Assembly (NCBI GenBank): GCA_018004645.1
Contig: JAGNBV010000017.1
Coordinates: 1 to 41,690, forward strand
DNA: 41,690 bases
DNA from: Bacteroidales bacterium
Lineage (GTDB): Bacteria; Bacteroidota; Bacteroidia; Bacteroidales; CAIWKO01
Direction of reading: 5' to 3'
Below, one piece after another: positions 15,290-24,721 of the stretch. Both the position numbers and the translations under genes were made by a program. How positions within the stretch are numbered: the stretch's first letter is position 1; each line of letters opens with the position of its first letter. The notes beneath the pieces were generated by a model that worked only from the letters and a program-made list of their open reading frames with translations, had not been told where the DNA came from and ran no database searches.

Positions 15290-18200
15290 ATGGATAAGAA
15301 AAAAATTTTACTGTTTGCGGTAATAGGCCTTTTCATAATTCTTGTAGTGTTTTTTATTGCGAAATCCAGATCACAGACACTGGTAAAAATTAATCCGGCG
15401 TTTAAAGAATATATTGCCGCTTTTACATCGGGAGTTATCTCAACTGAATCCACTATAAAGGTACGCCTGAATCTCGACCTGGCGGATTCCTCCATGTTTG
15501 AACAACCGGTCGAAGAAGCGTTGTTTGATTTTTCGCCCGGCATTAGCGGAAAAACTTACTGGATAGATACCCGTACAATAGAGTTTCGGCCCGAAAAAAA
15601 ACTGACCCCCGGCAAACTATATACGGCCAGTTTTTTTCTTCATAAAATAATTAATGTGCCCGACAGCATGAAAACTTTTGTTTTCCAGTTTCATACTGCC
15701 AAACAGGACTTTGAGGTCAGTGTTGATAATCATAAGGCTTACGATTATAATGTTCCGGGATGGGAAAAGGTTACCGGCTCGCTGGTATTGGCCGATGTTG
15801 CCGAACCGGACGATGTGCAATCCTTGCTTGAGGCAAGTCAGGGCGGACGAAGGCTCAATGTTAAAGTTTTTCCGGGCAGCACCAAAAAAAACTTCTCGTT
15901 CACTATCGACAGCGTTAACCGGGGCGTATCAGCTTCGGTTGTTACCATCAATTGGAACGGCAAAGCCATTGACTCTAAAACCAAAGGCTCTCTGGAGCTG
16001 ACGATCCCATCACTAAACGATTTTAAACTGTTATCCATACAAACCGTTCAGACTCCCGAACAATACATCCGGTTGCAGTTTTCGGATTACCTGCTTGCCG
16101 ACCAGGATCTGAACGGCCTCATAACCCTTGAAAAAACCCAGGACCTGAAATTTGTTGTAGAAGACAACCTTGTCAGGGTGTATCCGCCGGTGGAACTCAA
16201 AGGCAGCGAACAACTCACGGTAAATCAGGCCGTGAAAAATTATAAGAATAAAGAACTGGATGCAAAATCAGTCGAGACAGTTACTTTCGATGATGTTAAA
16301 CCCGATATCCGACTGCTGGGCCAGGGAACCATATTGCCAAGCACCAACGGACTGATATTCCCTTTCGAGGCCGTAAACCTTAATGCCGTGGATGTCAGAA
16401 TATTTAAAATTTACGAAAACAACGTAACACAGTTTCTGCAGGTTAACGACCTGGAAGACCAGCGCGAACTGAGCCGGGTAGGCAAAATTGTGCTGAAAAA
16501 AACTATCTCCCTGCAATCGGCTGATGCCGCCATCCTGAATTATGGTACCTGGAACCGTTACTACCTCGACCTGGCCGAGCTGATCAATACCGAACCAGGA
16601 GCCATCTATCAGGTTACCCTGAGTATCAAAAAACAATATTCCACCTACGAAGGTTGTAACAATGAGGAAGGCAACGATGACGAAAACCTGAAATCATCCT
16701 GGGATGAAAGCGGTGATGAAGAACCCGAAGAATGGTATTACTACGATTATTATGGCTACGATTATTATGATGAGTATGAGTACGATTACTATTACTACGA
16801 CTGGAGTGAGCGAGATGACCCCTGCGAAGATTCCTACTACCGCGGCAAAACCCTAAGCCGCAATGTCCTAGCTACGGATATCGGCATAATTGCTAAAGTG
16901 GGCACTACGGGAGAACTCGTTATTTATACCGTGGACCTGGTAAGTGCCAAACCTATGCCGGAAGTAGCCATTACTATCATGAACTACCAGAATCAGGAGC
17001 TGCACAAGGTGCAAACCAACAGCGAAGGAAAAGCCGTGGTACAACTGAAAAAAGTACCTTACCTGATTATTGCTGCTAAAAACAAACAAAGGTCTTATCT
17101 GAAACTTTCCGGGGGATCGGCGTTATCATTGAGTATGTTCGACGTGGGCGGTGAATCGGTACGCAAGGGTATCAAAGGTTTTTTATACGGCGAACGCGGT
17201 GTCTGGCGTCCGGGCGATTCCATCTTTTTGACTTTCATACTTGAAGACAAACTCCACAAACTTTCGCCGGATGTTCCCGTGGTGTTTACCCTCACCAATC
17301 CGCGCGGACAAAAGGTGCAGCAGCTTGTTAAAACAAAATCCGTAAACGGTTTTTACGATTTTCGCACCGCCACCGACGCCGGCGCACTCACCGGATACTG
17401 GACAGCTAGCGTGGCAGTGGGCGGTTCGGCTTTTACCAATACGCTGAAAATAGAAACCATAAAACCTAACCGGCTGAAGATAAAACTCGATTTCGGCGCC
17501 GACAAAATTACCGCCGGCTCGCAGGGCGTGCTCGAAGCCCGCTGGCTGCACGGAGCTATAGCCCGCAACCTGAAAGCCGATGTGAATGTGGTGCTGAACA
17601 AATCCACCACGGCATTCAAGAAGTACGCGAATTTTGCCTTCGACGACCCGTCCAAATATTTTTATGCCGAATCCTTTAAAGTGTTTTCCGGCACCCTCAA
17701 CGAGGAAGGCAAAGCCGATGTACTACCCGATATTGCCATCACCAATTCCGCACCGGGAGTGCTCCGGGCCAACTTCGAAACCCGTGTTTTCGAGCAGGGG
17801 GGAGAATTCAGCATCGACCAGTTTTCGCTGCTGTACTATCCGTACAAAACCTATGTGGGCGTGAGTGTTCCGGAAGGAACCCAAAACTCAGGCATGTTGC
17901 AGACAAATAAAAACTATACCATCAGCCTGGTCAATTTGGATGACAACGGCTCGCTGGTGGCTTCGGCAAAACTGAAAGTCGATGTGTATAAGGTAAACTG
18001 GCGTTGGTGGTGGGACAACAGTGGCAGCGACCTGGCCGATTTTGTCCGCAGCACCTATAATGAACCGTATAAAACCCTTGAAGTGACCACCAACAACGGA
18101 AGGGGATCTTTTGTACTGAATATCCCCGATTCCGACTGGGGCCGGTTTTTTATCCGCGTTACCGATATGGCCAGCAGCCACAGCACCGGAAAAACGGTTT

Positions 18201-20899
18201 ATTTCGACTGGCCCGACTGGGCAAGCCGTTCCCGCGAAGGCAAGGAAGGCGCCGCCATGCTGATATTCTCAGCCGACAAAGAAAAATACCAGGTAGGCGA
18301 TGAGGTAAAACTTACCATTCCGACAAGCGAAGGTGCACGAGCCTTAGTAACCCTCGAAACAGGGAGTAAAGTCATACAGTCCTATTGGCTGGACACCGAA
18401 AAAGAACAGACCTTTTTTAAATTTAAGGTTACTGACGAAATGGCGCCAAATATCTATGTTAGCGTTACCCTCATTCAACCGCATAACCAGACAGCCAACG
18501 ATCTGCCCATCAGGCTCTATGGCGTAATACCCATACTGGTCGAAGACCCGGGCACACACCTCCGCCCGGTAATACAGATGGCTGATGTGTTGAGGCCGGA
18601 AGAAAACGCCAGCATCACCATAAAAGAAGAAAACGGCAAAGCCATGACATATACCGTAGCCGTTGTGGATGAGGGCCTGCTTGATCTGACCAAATTTAAA
18701 ACCCCCAACCCGTGGAATTATTTTTATGCCCGCGAAGCCCTGGGAGTGAAGTCGTGGGATTTGTATGACTATGTGATGGGCGCCTACGGCGGACAACTGG
18801 AACGTATTCTGAGCATAGGCGGAGGCGACGAAGGCGGCGATGGCAAAGGCGCAAACCGTGCCAACAGATTTAAACCTATGGTGAAGTTTTTCGGGCCTTT
18901 TGCCCTGAAAAAAGGTGCATCGAATACCTATACCTTTAAAATGCCGCAATATATCGGATCTGTGAGGGTAATGGTGATTGCAGGACAGGATGGCGCCTAT
19001 GGCAATGCCGAAAAAACTGTGGCGGTGCGTAAGCCCCTGATGCTGCTGGCAACATTGCCAAGGGTAGTAGGCCCGGGCGAAACGGTTACCTTGCCTGTCA
19101 GTGTGTTTGCGATGGAAAAATTTATTAAAAATGTGAGCGTAAAAGTTTCTACAAATGATATGTTCACCATCAGTGACAACAGTACTAAAAATGTTACTTT
19201 CAACCAAATCGGCGATGACCTTGTTAATTTTCAGCTAAAGGTAAAAGACGCTATCGGTATCGGCAAAGTTAAGGTGTATGCCGTCAGCGGAAAGGAAACC
19301 GCTGTGTATGAAATAGAAATCGATGTCCGCAATCCAAATCCTGAAGTGACAGAAGTGCTGTCGGATGTGATGAAACCAGGAAAAGCATGGAACACGTCCT
19401 TCAGCCCTGTCGGCGTGGCAGGGACCAACAAGGGCACCATCGAAGTATCATCGATTCCACCTATCAACCTCGAACGCAGGCTGAAATTTCTGATTCATTA
19501 TCCTTATGGTTGTCTTGAACAAACCACATCATCGGTTTTTCCTCAATTATATCTGTCCGACCTTATTGATATGGATGAGAACATGAAAAAAAGCGTGGAA
19601 CGCAATATCAAAGCCGGCATCAACAGGATAAGCTCTTTCCAGACTCCGTCGGGAGGATTTGGTTATTGGCCGGGGGCTTATGAAGCCGACCAGTGGGCCA
19701 GCTGTTATGCCGGACAATTCCTGCTTGAGGCCAAAGACAAAGGATATACCGTGTCCGTTTCGGTCCTGAAAAAATGGACAAAATACCAAAAACGTATGTC
19801 CTCGACCTGGACGGCGGAATACAACAAGTTTTACTATAATTCGGATCTCGTGCAGGCCTACCGCCTCTATACGCTGGCGCTTGCCGGCGCTCCAGAACCG
19901 GGCGCCATGAACCTGCTTAAAGAACAAAAAAATCTTTCGGTGCAGGCTATATGGCGGCTGGCGGCAGCATACCAACTGGCAGGACAGCCACTGGTCGCCA
20001 AACGCATGGCGGCTACTGCGGGAACAACCATAAAACCCTATAAGGAAATGTGGTTTACCTACGGCTCCGACGACCGCGACCGCGCCATGATTGTCGAAGC
20101 TCTGTCGCTGATGGATATGCGCAACAAGGCCGCACCCATAGTAAAACAAATATCGCAGAGGCTCAGCAAAGACGACTGGATGAGCACACAAACAACGGCC
20201 TTCTGCCTGCTGGCTATCTCAAAATATGTAGGTAACCACACCGGCAGCGGAATAGACTTTACTTACACTATCAATAATGGCTCAGCTGTAACCAAAAGAT
20301 CCAACAAGTCGCTGGCTACCATCGATATGAATCTGAAAAATTCCACACAAAAAGGCAAGCTGAAAATCCGGAATAACGGCTCCGGCATCCTTTATGCACG
20401 TGTCATTTTATCTGGAGTTCCGGCAGCAGGAGAAGAAAAGGCCGGTGACAACAACCTGAAAATAGAAGTACTTTACAAATCGCTGGAGGGAGAAAAAATT
20501 GACCCCTCAAAACTCGAACAAGGCACGGATTTTATGGCAGAGGTCACCGTTACCAACCCCGGACTGATGGGCTATTATTACAATATGGCATTGTCGCACA
20601 TCTTCCCGTCCGGCTGGGAAATTCATAATACTCGCATGGACGATTCTTATGGCCGGGTGCAGATGTCGGCATACGATTATCAGGATTTCCGCGACGACCG
20701 GGTGTACACCTTCTTCAGTGTGGGAACCAACGAAAAACGAACGTATAAGGTCCTGCTGAACGCCAGTTACCTGGGCCGTTTTTATCTGCCTACCGTGAGT
20801 TGTGCCGCCATGTATGATGATGCCATCTATGCCCGTACCAAAGGACAGTGGGTGGAAGTGGTGCCGTATAATGGACTTGCTACGGCAGATAACAAATAA
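15290..20899 (+). CDS. Bacterial alpha-2-macroglobulin family protein with thioester motif
   Basis: The protein has 1869 residues. Instead of a lipobox it has an N-terminal uncleaved-looking membrane anchor (about 5-24), placing the rest in the periplasm. A long array of beta-sandwich macroglobulin domains follows. The A2M core has RKGIKGFLYGERGVWRPGDSIFLTF at about 625-650 and VAVVDEGLLDLTKF near 1125. The thioester site is Cys1408-Leu-Glu-Gln1411 (YGCLEQTTSS), followed by the helical thioester domain (GGFGYWPG, WASCYAGQFLLEAKDKGY). Such proteins are thought to trap foreign proteases through a bait region and the reactive thioester. Residues about 482-510 form an unusual Tyr/Asp/Glu-rich insert. 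The usual partner gene pbpC (penicillin-binding protein 1C) does not follow. Confidence 0.95.
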   Translation: MDKKKILLFAVIGLFIILVVFFIAKSRSQTLVKINPAFKEYIAAFTSGVISTESTIKVRLNLDLADSSMFEQPVEEALFDFSPGISGKTYWIDTRTIEFRPEKKLTPGKLYTASFFLHKIINVPDSMKTFVFQFHTAKQDFEVSVDNHKAYDYNVPGWEKVTGSLVLADVAEPDDVQSLLEASQGGRRLNVKVFPGSTKKNFSFTIDSVNRGVSASVVTINWNGKAIDSKTKGSLELTIPSLNDFKLLSIQTVQTPEQYIRLQFSDYLLADQDLNGLITLEKTQDLKFVVEDNLVRVYPPVELKGSEQLTVNQAVKNYKNKELDAKSVETVTFDDVKPDIRLLGQGTILPSTNGLIFPFEAVNLNAVDVRIFKIYENNVTQFLQVNDLEDQRELSRVGKIVLKKTISLQSADAAILNYGTWNRYYLDLAELINTEPGAIYQVTLSIKKQYSTYEGCNNEEGNDDENLKSSWDESGDEEPEEWYYYDYYGYDYYDEYEYDYYYYDWSERDDPCEDSYYRGKTLSRNVLATDIGIIAKVGTTGELVIYTVDLVSAKPMPEVAITIMNYQNQELHKVQTNSEGKAVVQLKKVPYLIIAAKNKQRSYLKLSGGSALSLSMFDVGGESVRKGIKGFLYGERGVWRPGDSIFLTFILEDKLHKLSPDVPVVFTLTNPRGQKVQQLVKTKSVNGFYDFRTATDAGALTGYWTASVAVGGSAFTNTLKIETIKPNRLKIKLDFGADKITAGSQGVLEARWLHGAIARNLKADVNVVLNKSTTAFKKYANFAFDDPSKYFYAESFKVFSGTLNEEGKADVLPDIAITNSAPGVLRANFETRVFEQGGEFSIDQFSLLYYPYKTYVGVSVPEGTQNSGMLQTNKNYTISLVNLDDNGSLVASAKLKVDVYKVNWRWWWDNSGSDLADFVRSTYNEPYKTLEVTTNNGRGSFVLNIPDSDWGRFFIRVTDMASSHSTGKTVYFDWPDWASRSREGKEGAAMLIFSADKEKYQVGDEVKLTIPTSEGARALVTLETGSKVIQSYWLDTEKEQTFFKFKVTDEMAPNIYVSVTLIQPHNQTANDLPIRLYGVIPILVEDPGTHLRPVIQMADVLRPEENASITIKEENGKAMTYTVAVVDEGLLDLTKFKTPNPWNYFYAREALGVKSWDLYDYVMGAYGGQLERILSIGGGDEGGDGKGANRANRFKPMVKFFGPFALKKGASNTYTFKMPQYIGSVRVMVIAGQDGAYGNAEKTVAVRKPLMLLATLPRVVGPGETVTLPVSVFAMEKFIKNVSVKVSTNDMFTISDNSTKNVTFNQIGDDLVNFQLKVKDAIGIGKVKVYAVSGKETAVYEIEIDVRNPNPEVTEVLSDVMKPGKAWNTSFSPVGVAGTNKGTIEVSSIPPINLERRLKFLIHYPYGCLEQTTSSVFPQLYLSDLIDMDENMKKSVERNIKAGINRISSFQTPSGGFGYWPGAYEADQWASCYAGQFLLEAKDKGYTVSVSVLKKWTKYQKRMSSTWTAEYNKFYYNSDLVQAYRLYTLALAGAPEPGAMNLLKEQKNLSVQAIWRLAAAYQLAGQPLVAKRMAATAGTTIKPYKEMWFTYGSDDRDRAMIVEALSLMDMRNKAAPIVKQISQRLSKDDWMSTQTTAFCLLAISKYVGNHTGSGIDFTYTINNGSAVTKRSNKSLATIDMNLKNSTQKGKLKIRNNGSGILYARVILSGVPAAGEEKAGDNNLKIEVLYKSLEGEKIDPSKLEQGTDFMAEVTVTNPGLMGYYYNMALSHIFPSGWEIHNTRMDDSYGRVQMSAYDYQDFRDDRVYTFFSVGTNEKRTYKVLLNASYLGRFYLPTVSCAAMYDDAIYARTKGQWVEVVPYNGLATADNK

Positions 20900-21227
20900 A
20901 AGGTGGGTGACTCTAATAATGTTGGTTGGCTAGCTCACAAAATCAAAAAAGTTCGAGGTGGTCGAAGTTCTGAACAACCGTATTATACTGAGGGTATATG
21001 AGAATTTGAAGAACAGAGACAAAACTGAGAATCTTTCTTATTTGCCGCAAAAATTCGGTAAATATTTTGTATCTTCTTGATATGTTGGAATTTGGGATAA
21101 TGGGGTTTCGTAACAGAAAGCAGCAGGAGACAGAAGTATCAATGATGCATCGATGTGCTAAAAACCGTACCTGTCATTATTTCTCAAAATCAAATCATAG
21201 TCTTGCTAGTGTTGTAAAAATATACCA
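20900..21227. other. Gene-poor spacer with a possible coding remnant
   Basis: No confident gene lies between the alpha-2-macroglobulin stop and the MFS promoter region. The plus-strand frame 20934-21080 is open for 48 codons after a TAG, without ATG, and reads as a protein-like FEVVEVLNNRIILRVYENLK. It could be a decayed gene end, but I cannot match it. There is no terminator-like hairpin with a U-tract. Confidence 0.4.
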
Positions 21228-21235
21228 TAATTTTG
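21228..21235 (+). promoter_or_regulatory. Probable -7 element for the MFS / ferredoxin-like gene pair
   Basis: TAATTTTG matches TAnnTTTG and lies 22 bases before the ATG at 21258. The nearest upstream TTG (21203-21205) is at a 22-base spacing rather than 19. Confidence 0.4.
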
Positions 21236-21257
21236 CATCACATTTGCTGAAATTGTT

Positions 21258-22499
21258 ATGATAGAAGAGCAAAAAACAAAAACGCATGATGAAAAAAGGA
21301 TATTCGGCTTTAGTAGGAATATCTTTTTTACAGGTATTATCAGTTTTCTGACTGATACCTCCGTAAAGATGCTGTACTCCGTGATGCCTATGTTTCTGAT
21401 GTCAATAGGTGCTTCAAAAACCAGTCTGGCCCTTATAGAAGGTATAGCTGAAAGCACCGCTTCACTCATCAAGGCTCTGTCGGGCTTCTGGAGCGACAAG
21501 ATCGGAAAAAACAAACCCTTTCTGCTTTTGGGCTACGGCCTTTCTGCGCTTATAATACCCTTGTATGTATTTGTTTTTTTGCCCGTACATGTCCTTGTAC
21601 TCCGTTTTATCGAAAGGTTCGGAAAAGGCATCCGCACGGCCCCGCGCGACAGCCTGATAGCGGGTTCGGTGATAAACGGGGAAACCGGAAAAAGTTTCGG
21701 ATTGCAGAAAGCTATGGACAATAGCGGTGCTATACTTGGTCCACTGATTGCTTTCGGTCTGTTATGGTTGTTCCCGGGTAATTTCAGGGTTATTTTCCTT
21801 CTGGCAGGGATACCGGCCATACTGGCTATTTTTGTAATCATATTCGGCATCAGGGAAGCCAAGAAGAATAAGTCGGAATTGTTCACAAAATTTCGTTTCC
21901 GTGATTTTTCACCAAGGTTTTATTTTTTTCTGGTTATTATATTTGTCTTTACCCTTGGGAATTCAACCGATGCTTTGCTAATGGTAAAGGCCAACGATGT
22001 CGGGATAAAGGTTGCTTTTATTCCCCTGGTTTATCTTATTACCAACCTGGTTTCTGTTCTCTTTGCTATTCCTATCGGAAAACTTTCAGACAGGATTGGG
22101 AAAGAAAAAATCCTCATCACGGGTTTTCTGATTTATGCAGCGGTATATTTTGGTTTCGGCCTCTCGGGCAGCATAGGAACTATTATTTCGTTATTTGCCT
22201 TTTACGGATTGTATTCTGCTTGTACCGACGGAATTCAAAAGGCATTTGTTGCCGATTTGACAGATAAGAATAAAAAAGGCACCGGACTTGGGATATACAA
22301 TGCCTTGCTTGGTATTACGCTGCTGCCGGCCAGCCTGATTGCCGGAGTGCTTTATGATAAAGTGGATTCGTCGGTACCTTTTTATTTTGGTGCTGCTATG
22401 GCAATAATATCTGCCATCATGATGGTGTTTTTTGTCCTTAAATATAAGATTCATGTAACGGGCAACCCGAAATTTGAAAAAAACAGCAGGGATTTTTGA
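21258..22499 (+). CDS. Major facilitator superfamily transporter
   Basis: The 413-residue protein has about 12 hydrophobic segments. Family marks are FLTDTSVKMLYSVMPMFL in helix 1, the loop 2-3 motif GFWSDKIGKNKPFLLLGY (form of GxxxDRxGRR), RFIERFGKGIRTAPRDSLIA in the loop after helix 4, and a second-half copy IGKLSDRIGKEKILITGF. The RxGKGIRTAPRDSLI stretch is typical of a drug/efflux-like MFS subgroup. The substrate is unknown. It is followed after 31 bases by a membrane iron-sulfur protein gene on the same strand, so the two are probably cotranscribed. Confidence 0.92.
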   Translation: MIEEQKTKTHDEKRIFGFSRNIFFTGIISFLTDTSVKMLYSVMPMFLMSIGASKTSLALIEGIAESTASLIKALSGFWSDKIGKNKPFLLLGYGLSALIIPLYVFVFLPVHVLVLRFIERFGKGIRTAPRDSLIAGSVINGETGKSFGLQKAMDNSGAILGPLIAFGLLWLFPGNFRVIFLLAGIPAILAIFVIIFGIREAKKNKSELFTKFRFRDFSPRFYFFLVIIFVFTLGNSTDALLMVKANDVGIKVAFIPLVYLITNLVSVLFAIPIGKLSDRIGKEKILITGFLIYAAVYFGFGLSGSIGTIISLFAFYGLYSACTDGIQKAFVADLTDKNKKGTGLGIYNALLGITLLPASLIAGVLYDKVDSSVPFYFGAAMAIISAIMMVFFVLKYKIHVTGNPKFEKNSRDF

Positions 22500-22530
22500 T
22501 TAATTAGTTTTTTAAAGATCCTCAGGCATT

Positions 22531-23181
22531 ATGTGCATCAAAAGTCGCATAAGTTATAAACTTCAGCAATTCATCATCAACACGCAGACGCTGAATTTAA
22601 AGAGCGCTCCCTTATTCAGGAGAATCCTTGCATTCATATACAAGATACTGGGAAGAAAGCTTATTACAAAATCAATGATCAGCTCCACGCATTGCAAGGG
22701 TTGTTCCGTATGTGCACAGGTTTGTCCTAATCACGCCATAAAATTCCGTTTGAGAAATCCTTACCGCAACAGGCATTGTCAAGGATGCCTGGTGTGTGCT
22801 TACTTTTGCCCGCAGCGGGCTGTGGAATTACCGCTGGCCAGTCTCTTTGGAGCGTTTTTGCTGATATGGCTTCCATACGATGAGTGGATCATTAATTTGT
22901 TCGTTCCTGAATATTTCTCCATCACGAAAAGCTTCGGCTATTCATTGTTTTCATTCATCCTGTGGTGCGTGGCTTATGTGGTGGTTGTTTTTATTTATGA
23001 CAAAGTAATGTTTCTTTTAAGCACACTAGCTATCTCGAAAAAAATTGCGAAAATTTCTGTCGTTAAAAAAGCACGAAACTATATCCATCCGGGTTCGATT
23101 TTTCCGGTACTTATGCCGCGCTACACCCAACCGGTGTATGACAAAAACATGAATATGTCTGTGAGGCCGGACAAAGAATAA
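22531..23181 (+). CDS. Membrane-bound 2x[4Fe-4S] ferredoxin-like protein
   Basis: The protein has 216 residues. Two classical cluster motifs are visible: Cys55-x2-Cys58-x2-Cys61-x3-Cys65-Pro (CKGCSVCAQVCP) and Cys83-x2-Cys86-x2-Cys89-x3-Cys93-Pro (CQGCLVCAYFCP). The binding domain is preceded by a basic helical region and followed by two hydrophobic stretches at about 103-125 and 133-165. The C-terminal tail (about 170-216) is basic. The layout suggests electron transfer at the inner face of the cytoplasmic membrane, with no catalytic domain of its own. It sits 31 bases downstream of the MFS gene. I do not recognise a named family. Confidence 0.85.
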   Translation: MCIKSRISYKLQQFIINTQTLNLKSAPLFRRILAFIYKILGRKLITKSMISSTHCKGCSVCAQVCPNHAIKFRLRNPYRNRHCQGCLVCAYFCPQRAVELPLASLFGAFLLIWLPYDEWIINLFVPEYFSITKSFGYSLFSFILWCVAYVVVVFIYDKVMFLLSTLAISKKIAKISVVKKARNYIHPGSIFPVLMPRYTQPVYDKNMNMSVRPDKE

Positions 23182-23194
23182 AAGAGGTGTTATT

Positions 23195-23330
23195 TTATCA
23201 GATACTACTTATTGTTGACCACATCCATCACGGTTTTCTTTAAATATTCGTTGGTTATCAGTATTATGTCGAAGTCGCCCGGGAAGGGCAGGGGCCTGCA
23301 GCGGAGTTTCTGGGGTTTTTATTCTTTTCC
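23195..23330 (-). pseudogene. Decayed 3' fragment of a paralogue of the lipoprotein gene at 25447-26613
   Basis: On the minus strand this stretch reads PLPFPGDFDIILITNEYLKK then TVMDVVNNK-stop-YLIK. It aligns with the C-terminus of the intact lipoprotein (PLPFPSDFDMILMANEFLQK, AVMDVVNNKSYLIK). Nucleotide identity over about 125 bases is roughly 80-85% by eye. A TAG replaces a Ser codon four residues before the end, and the frame is lost upstream of the PLPFP segment. Many differences are synonymous or conservative, so the copy evolved as a functional paralogue before decaying. The rest of the gene is not visible to the right. Confidence 0.85.
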
Positions 23331-23855
23331 AGAAGTTTATAAACAGATTCTTTTTCGGTTCTGGTGCTCTACTTCTGTTTTATTGTTCCTTCATGTATTT
23401 GAAAGATATCAAATATCAAGATTATTGGTTCGTCGTGATTTGCCAGCTTGTTTTATTAAAATATATATAAAAATTTTCTTTTTCATGAAAAATTTATATT
23501 ACAATGAACTTTTTTTTAACAAAAAACAATTGGCAAGAAAAGCTTTCATTACCTAAAACCGTACGCTTATTCTTGATTTTATAACGATAAAAAATTAATT
23601 TAAATATTTATACAAACAATAAATGAATATCAATAAATTTGTATTTATATAGTTGACTATTCGTAAGTCGAAATTAAATGCTGAGGCTTTACATAAAAAT
23701 TCAATTGTAAAATAAATAATCATAATGAATTGTAAGGATATTCACGAAATAGACTCCCTTTTTATTCATAGTTTAAAAAAAAGAATAAAACCCGGGAGTG
23801 ATAATTTTTATAAATAAAGAAAGTCTTACATATAAAATTATATAATATAAAAATA
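23331..23855. other. AT-rich gene-free stretch upstream of the secreted-protein genes
   Basis: About 525 bases with no supportable gene. The left part may contain unrecognisable remains of the pseudogene. The right part is very AT-rich and holds the 23753-23799 hairpin plus TATAAT-like runs that probably serve as the promoter region of the gene starting at 23856. Confidence 0.5.
23753..23799 (+). repeat. Inverted repeat / hairpin upstream of the DUF1566-type gene
   Basis: ACTCCC (23753-23758) pairs with GGGAGT (23794-23799), and inside it TTTTATTC pairs with GAATAAAA (23783-23790) with a small bulge, around an A-rich loop. It ends 56 bases before the start codon at 23856. It could be a leader structure or a terminator of upstream transcription; the following bases are only weakly T-rich. 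Confidence 0.5.
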
Positions 23856-24680
23856 ATGAAAAAACAAATTTTTCTATCATTCGCGTTGACGCTTTTAAGC
23901 TTTACTATTAACGCACAGTATTACCATTATTACGGTGATACTGTAAGACTTGCGTTGCCCGTTTACAACGGCAATTTGCAATGGCAACAAACTTCCGACA
24001 CCACTGCCGTATGGGTAGATATTCCGGGAGCTACCTATCAGCCTTATGAAATTGCCGTCGCTTCATCAAATTATTATCGTGCCAGGGTAATTAATGGCTC
24101 ATGCAACCCGGTATTCTCGCAAGTTAAAGCTGTCAGACTGTATAATGTTCAACAACGCTTAGACCATGGGGAAACACCAAAGCATATATTTGATACCGGA
24201 ATTCCCACGGATTCGCTTTATGGCAAAACGTACCAGGGAGGACTGATTTTTTATTTAAACACGATTAATGGGAATGGTCTTGTTGCGGCACCCTTTGATC
24301 AAAGTACCGGAGCTGAATGGGGTTGCCATGGAACAGCAATTTCAGGGGCAGATGGGACAGTCATTGGAACAGGAGCACAGAACACTCTCGATATTGAGGC
24401 CAGTTGTGCTACAGTGGGTTCAGCCGCAGATATATGCGCCAATCTGATTTTAGGCGCCTATTCCGACTGGTTTTTGCCATCAAGAGATGAACTTCATGAA
24501 ATGTACAATAACTTAAAAGTTAAAGGCTTTGGCGGTTTCTCCAATAACTATTATTGGAGTTCGAGTGAGTGCGCCACATACGAGTTAAACGATGCCTGGC
24601 TTCAGAATTTCCAATATGGCAATCAGTATAACTATGTTAAGTACAACCCAACCTACGTGAGGGCTGTGAGGGCTTTTTAA
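23856..24680 (+). CDS. Secreted protein with Lcl/DUF1566 C-terminal domain
   Basis: The protein has 274 residues with a signal peptide of about 20 (ending FTINAQ). Residues about 22-95 look like a small Ig-like domain (WQQTSDTTAVWVDIPGATYQPY, YYRARVINGSCNPVFS). The region from about 118 to the end matches the Legionella collagen-like C-terminal/DUF1566 fold: GGLIFYLN, AEWGC, SDWFLPSRDELHEMYNNL, YYWSSSE, then AWLQNFQYGNQ and terminal YVRAVRAF. These domains are C-type-lectin-like and occur on surface proteins; ligand binding is inferred. There is no T9SS domain. A T9SS-tagged protein gene follows after 41 bases, so the two are probably one transcript. Confidence 0.88.
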   Translation: MKKQIFLSFALTLLSFTINAQYYHYYGDTVRLALPVYNGNLQWQQTSDTTAVWVDIPGATYQPYEIAVASSNYYRARVINGSCNPVFSQVKAVRLYNVQQRLDHGETPKHIFDTGIPTDSLYGKTYQGGLIFYLNTINGNGLVAAPFDQSTGAEWGCHGTAISGADGTVIGTGAQNTLDIEASCATVGSAADICANLILGAYSDWFLPSRDELHEMYNNLKVKGFGGFSNNYYWSSSECATYELNDAWLQNFQYGNQYNYVKYNPTYVRAVRAF

Positions 24681-24721
24681 TTTATCCATTAGAATAATTC
24701 TGTTGTAAAAAAATTATAATC

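Noticed and set aside
18344..19207. 287-codon ORF antisense to the alpha-2-macroglobulin gene
   Set aside because: It lies wholly inside a well-conserved gene, and its product is rich in His/Phe/Gly, as expected from reading the complement of coding DNA. No family features.
20955..20985. GTTCGA-containing stretch that might recall a tRNA T-loop
   Set aside because: No cloverleaf can be folded around it: acceptor, D and anticodon arms are absent.
20934..21080. 48-codon open frame with protein-like sequence after the macroglobulin gene
   Set aside because: No start codon, family match or signal. Kept only as a possible remnant in the spacer description.
21067..21261. 64-codon plus-strand ORF before the MFS gene
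   Set aside because: It runs through the MFS promoter region and overlaps its start; no protein-like pattern.
23212..23556. 114-codon plus-strand ORF
   Set aside because: Its first part is the complement of the lipoprotein pseudogene, and the rest is AT-rich with no coding character.
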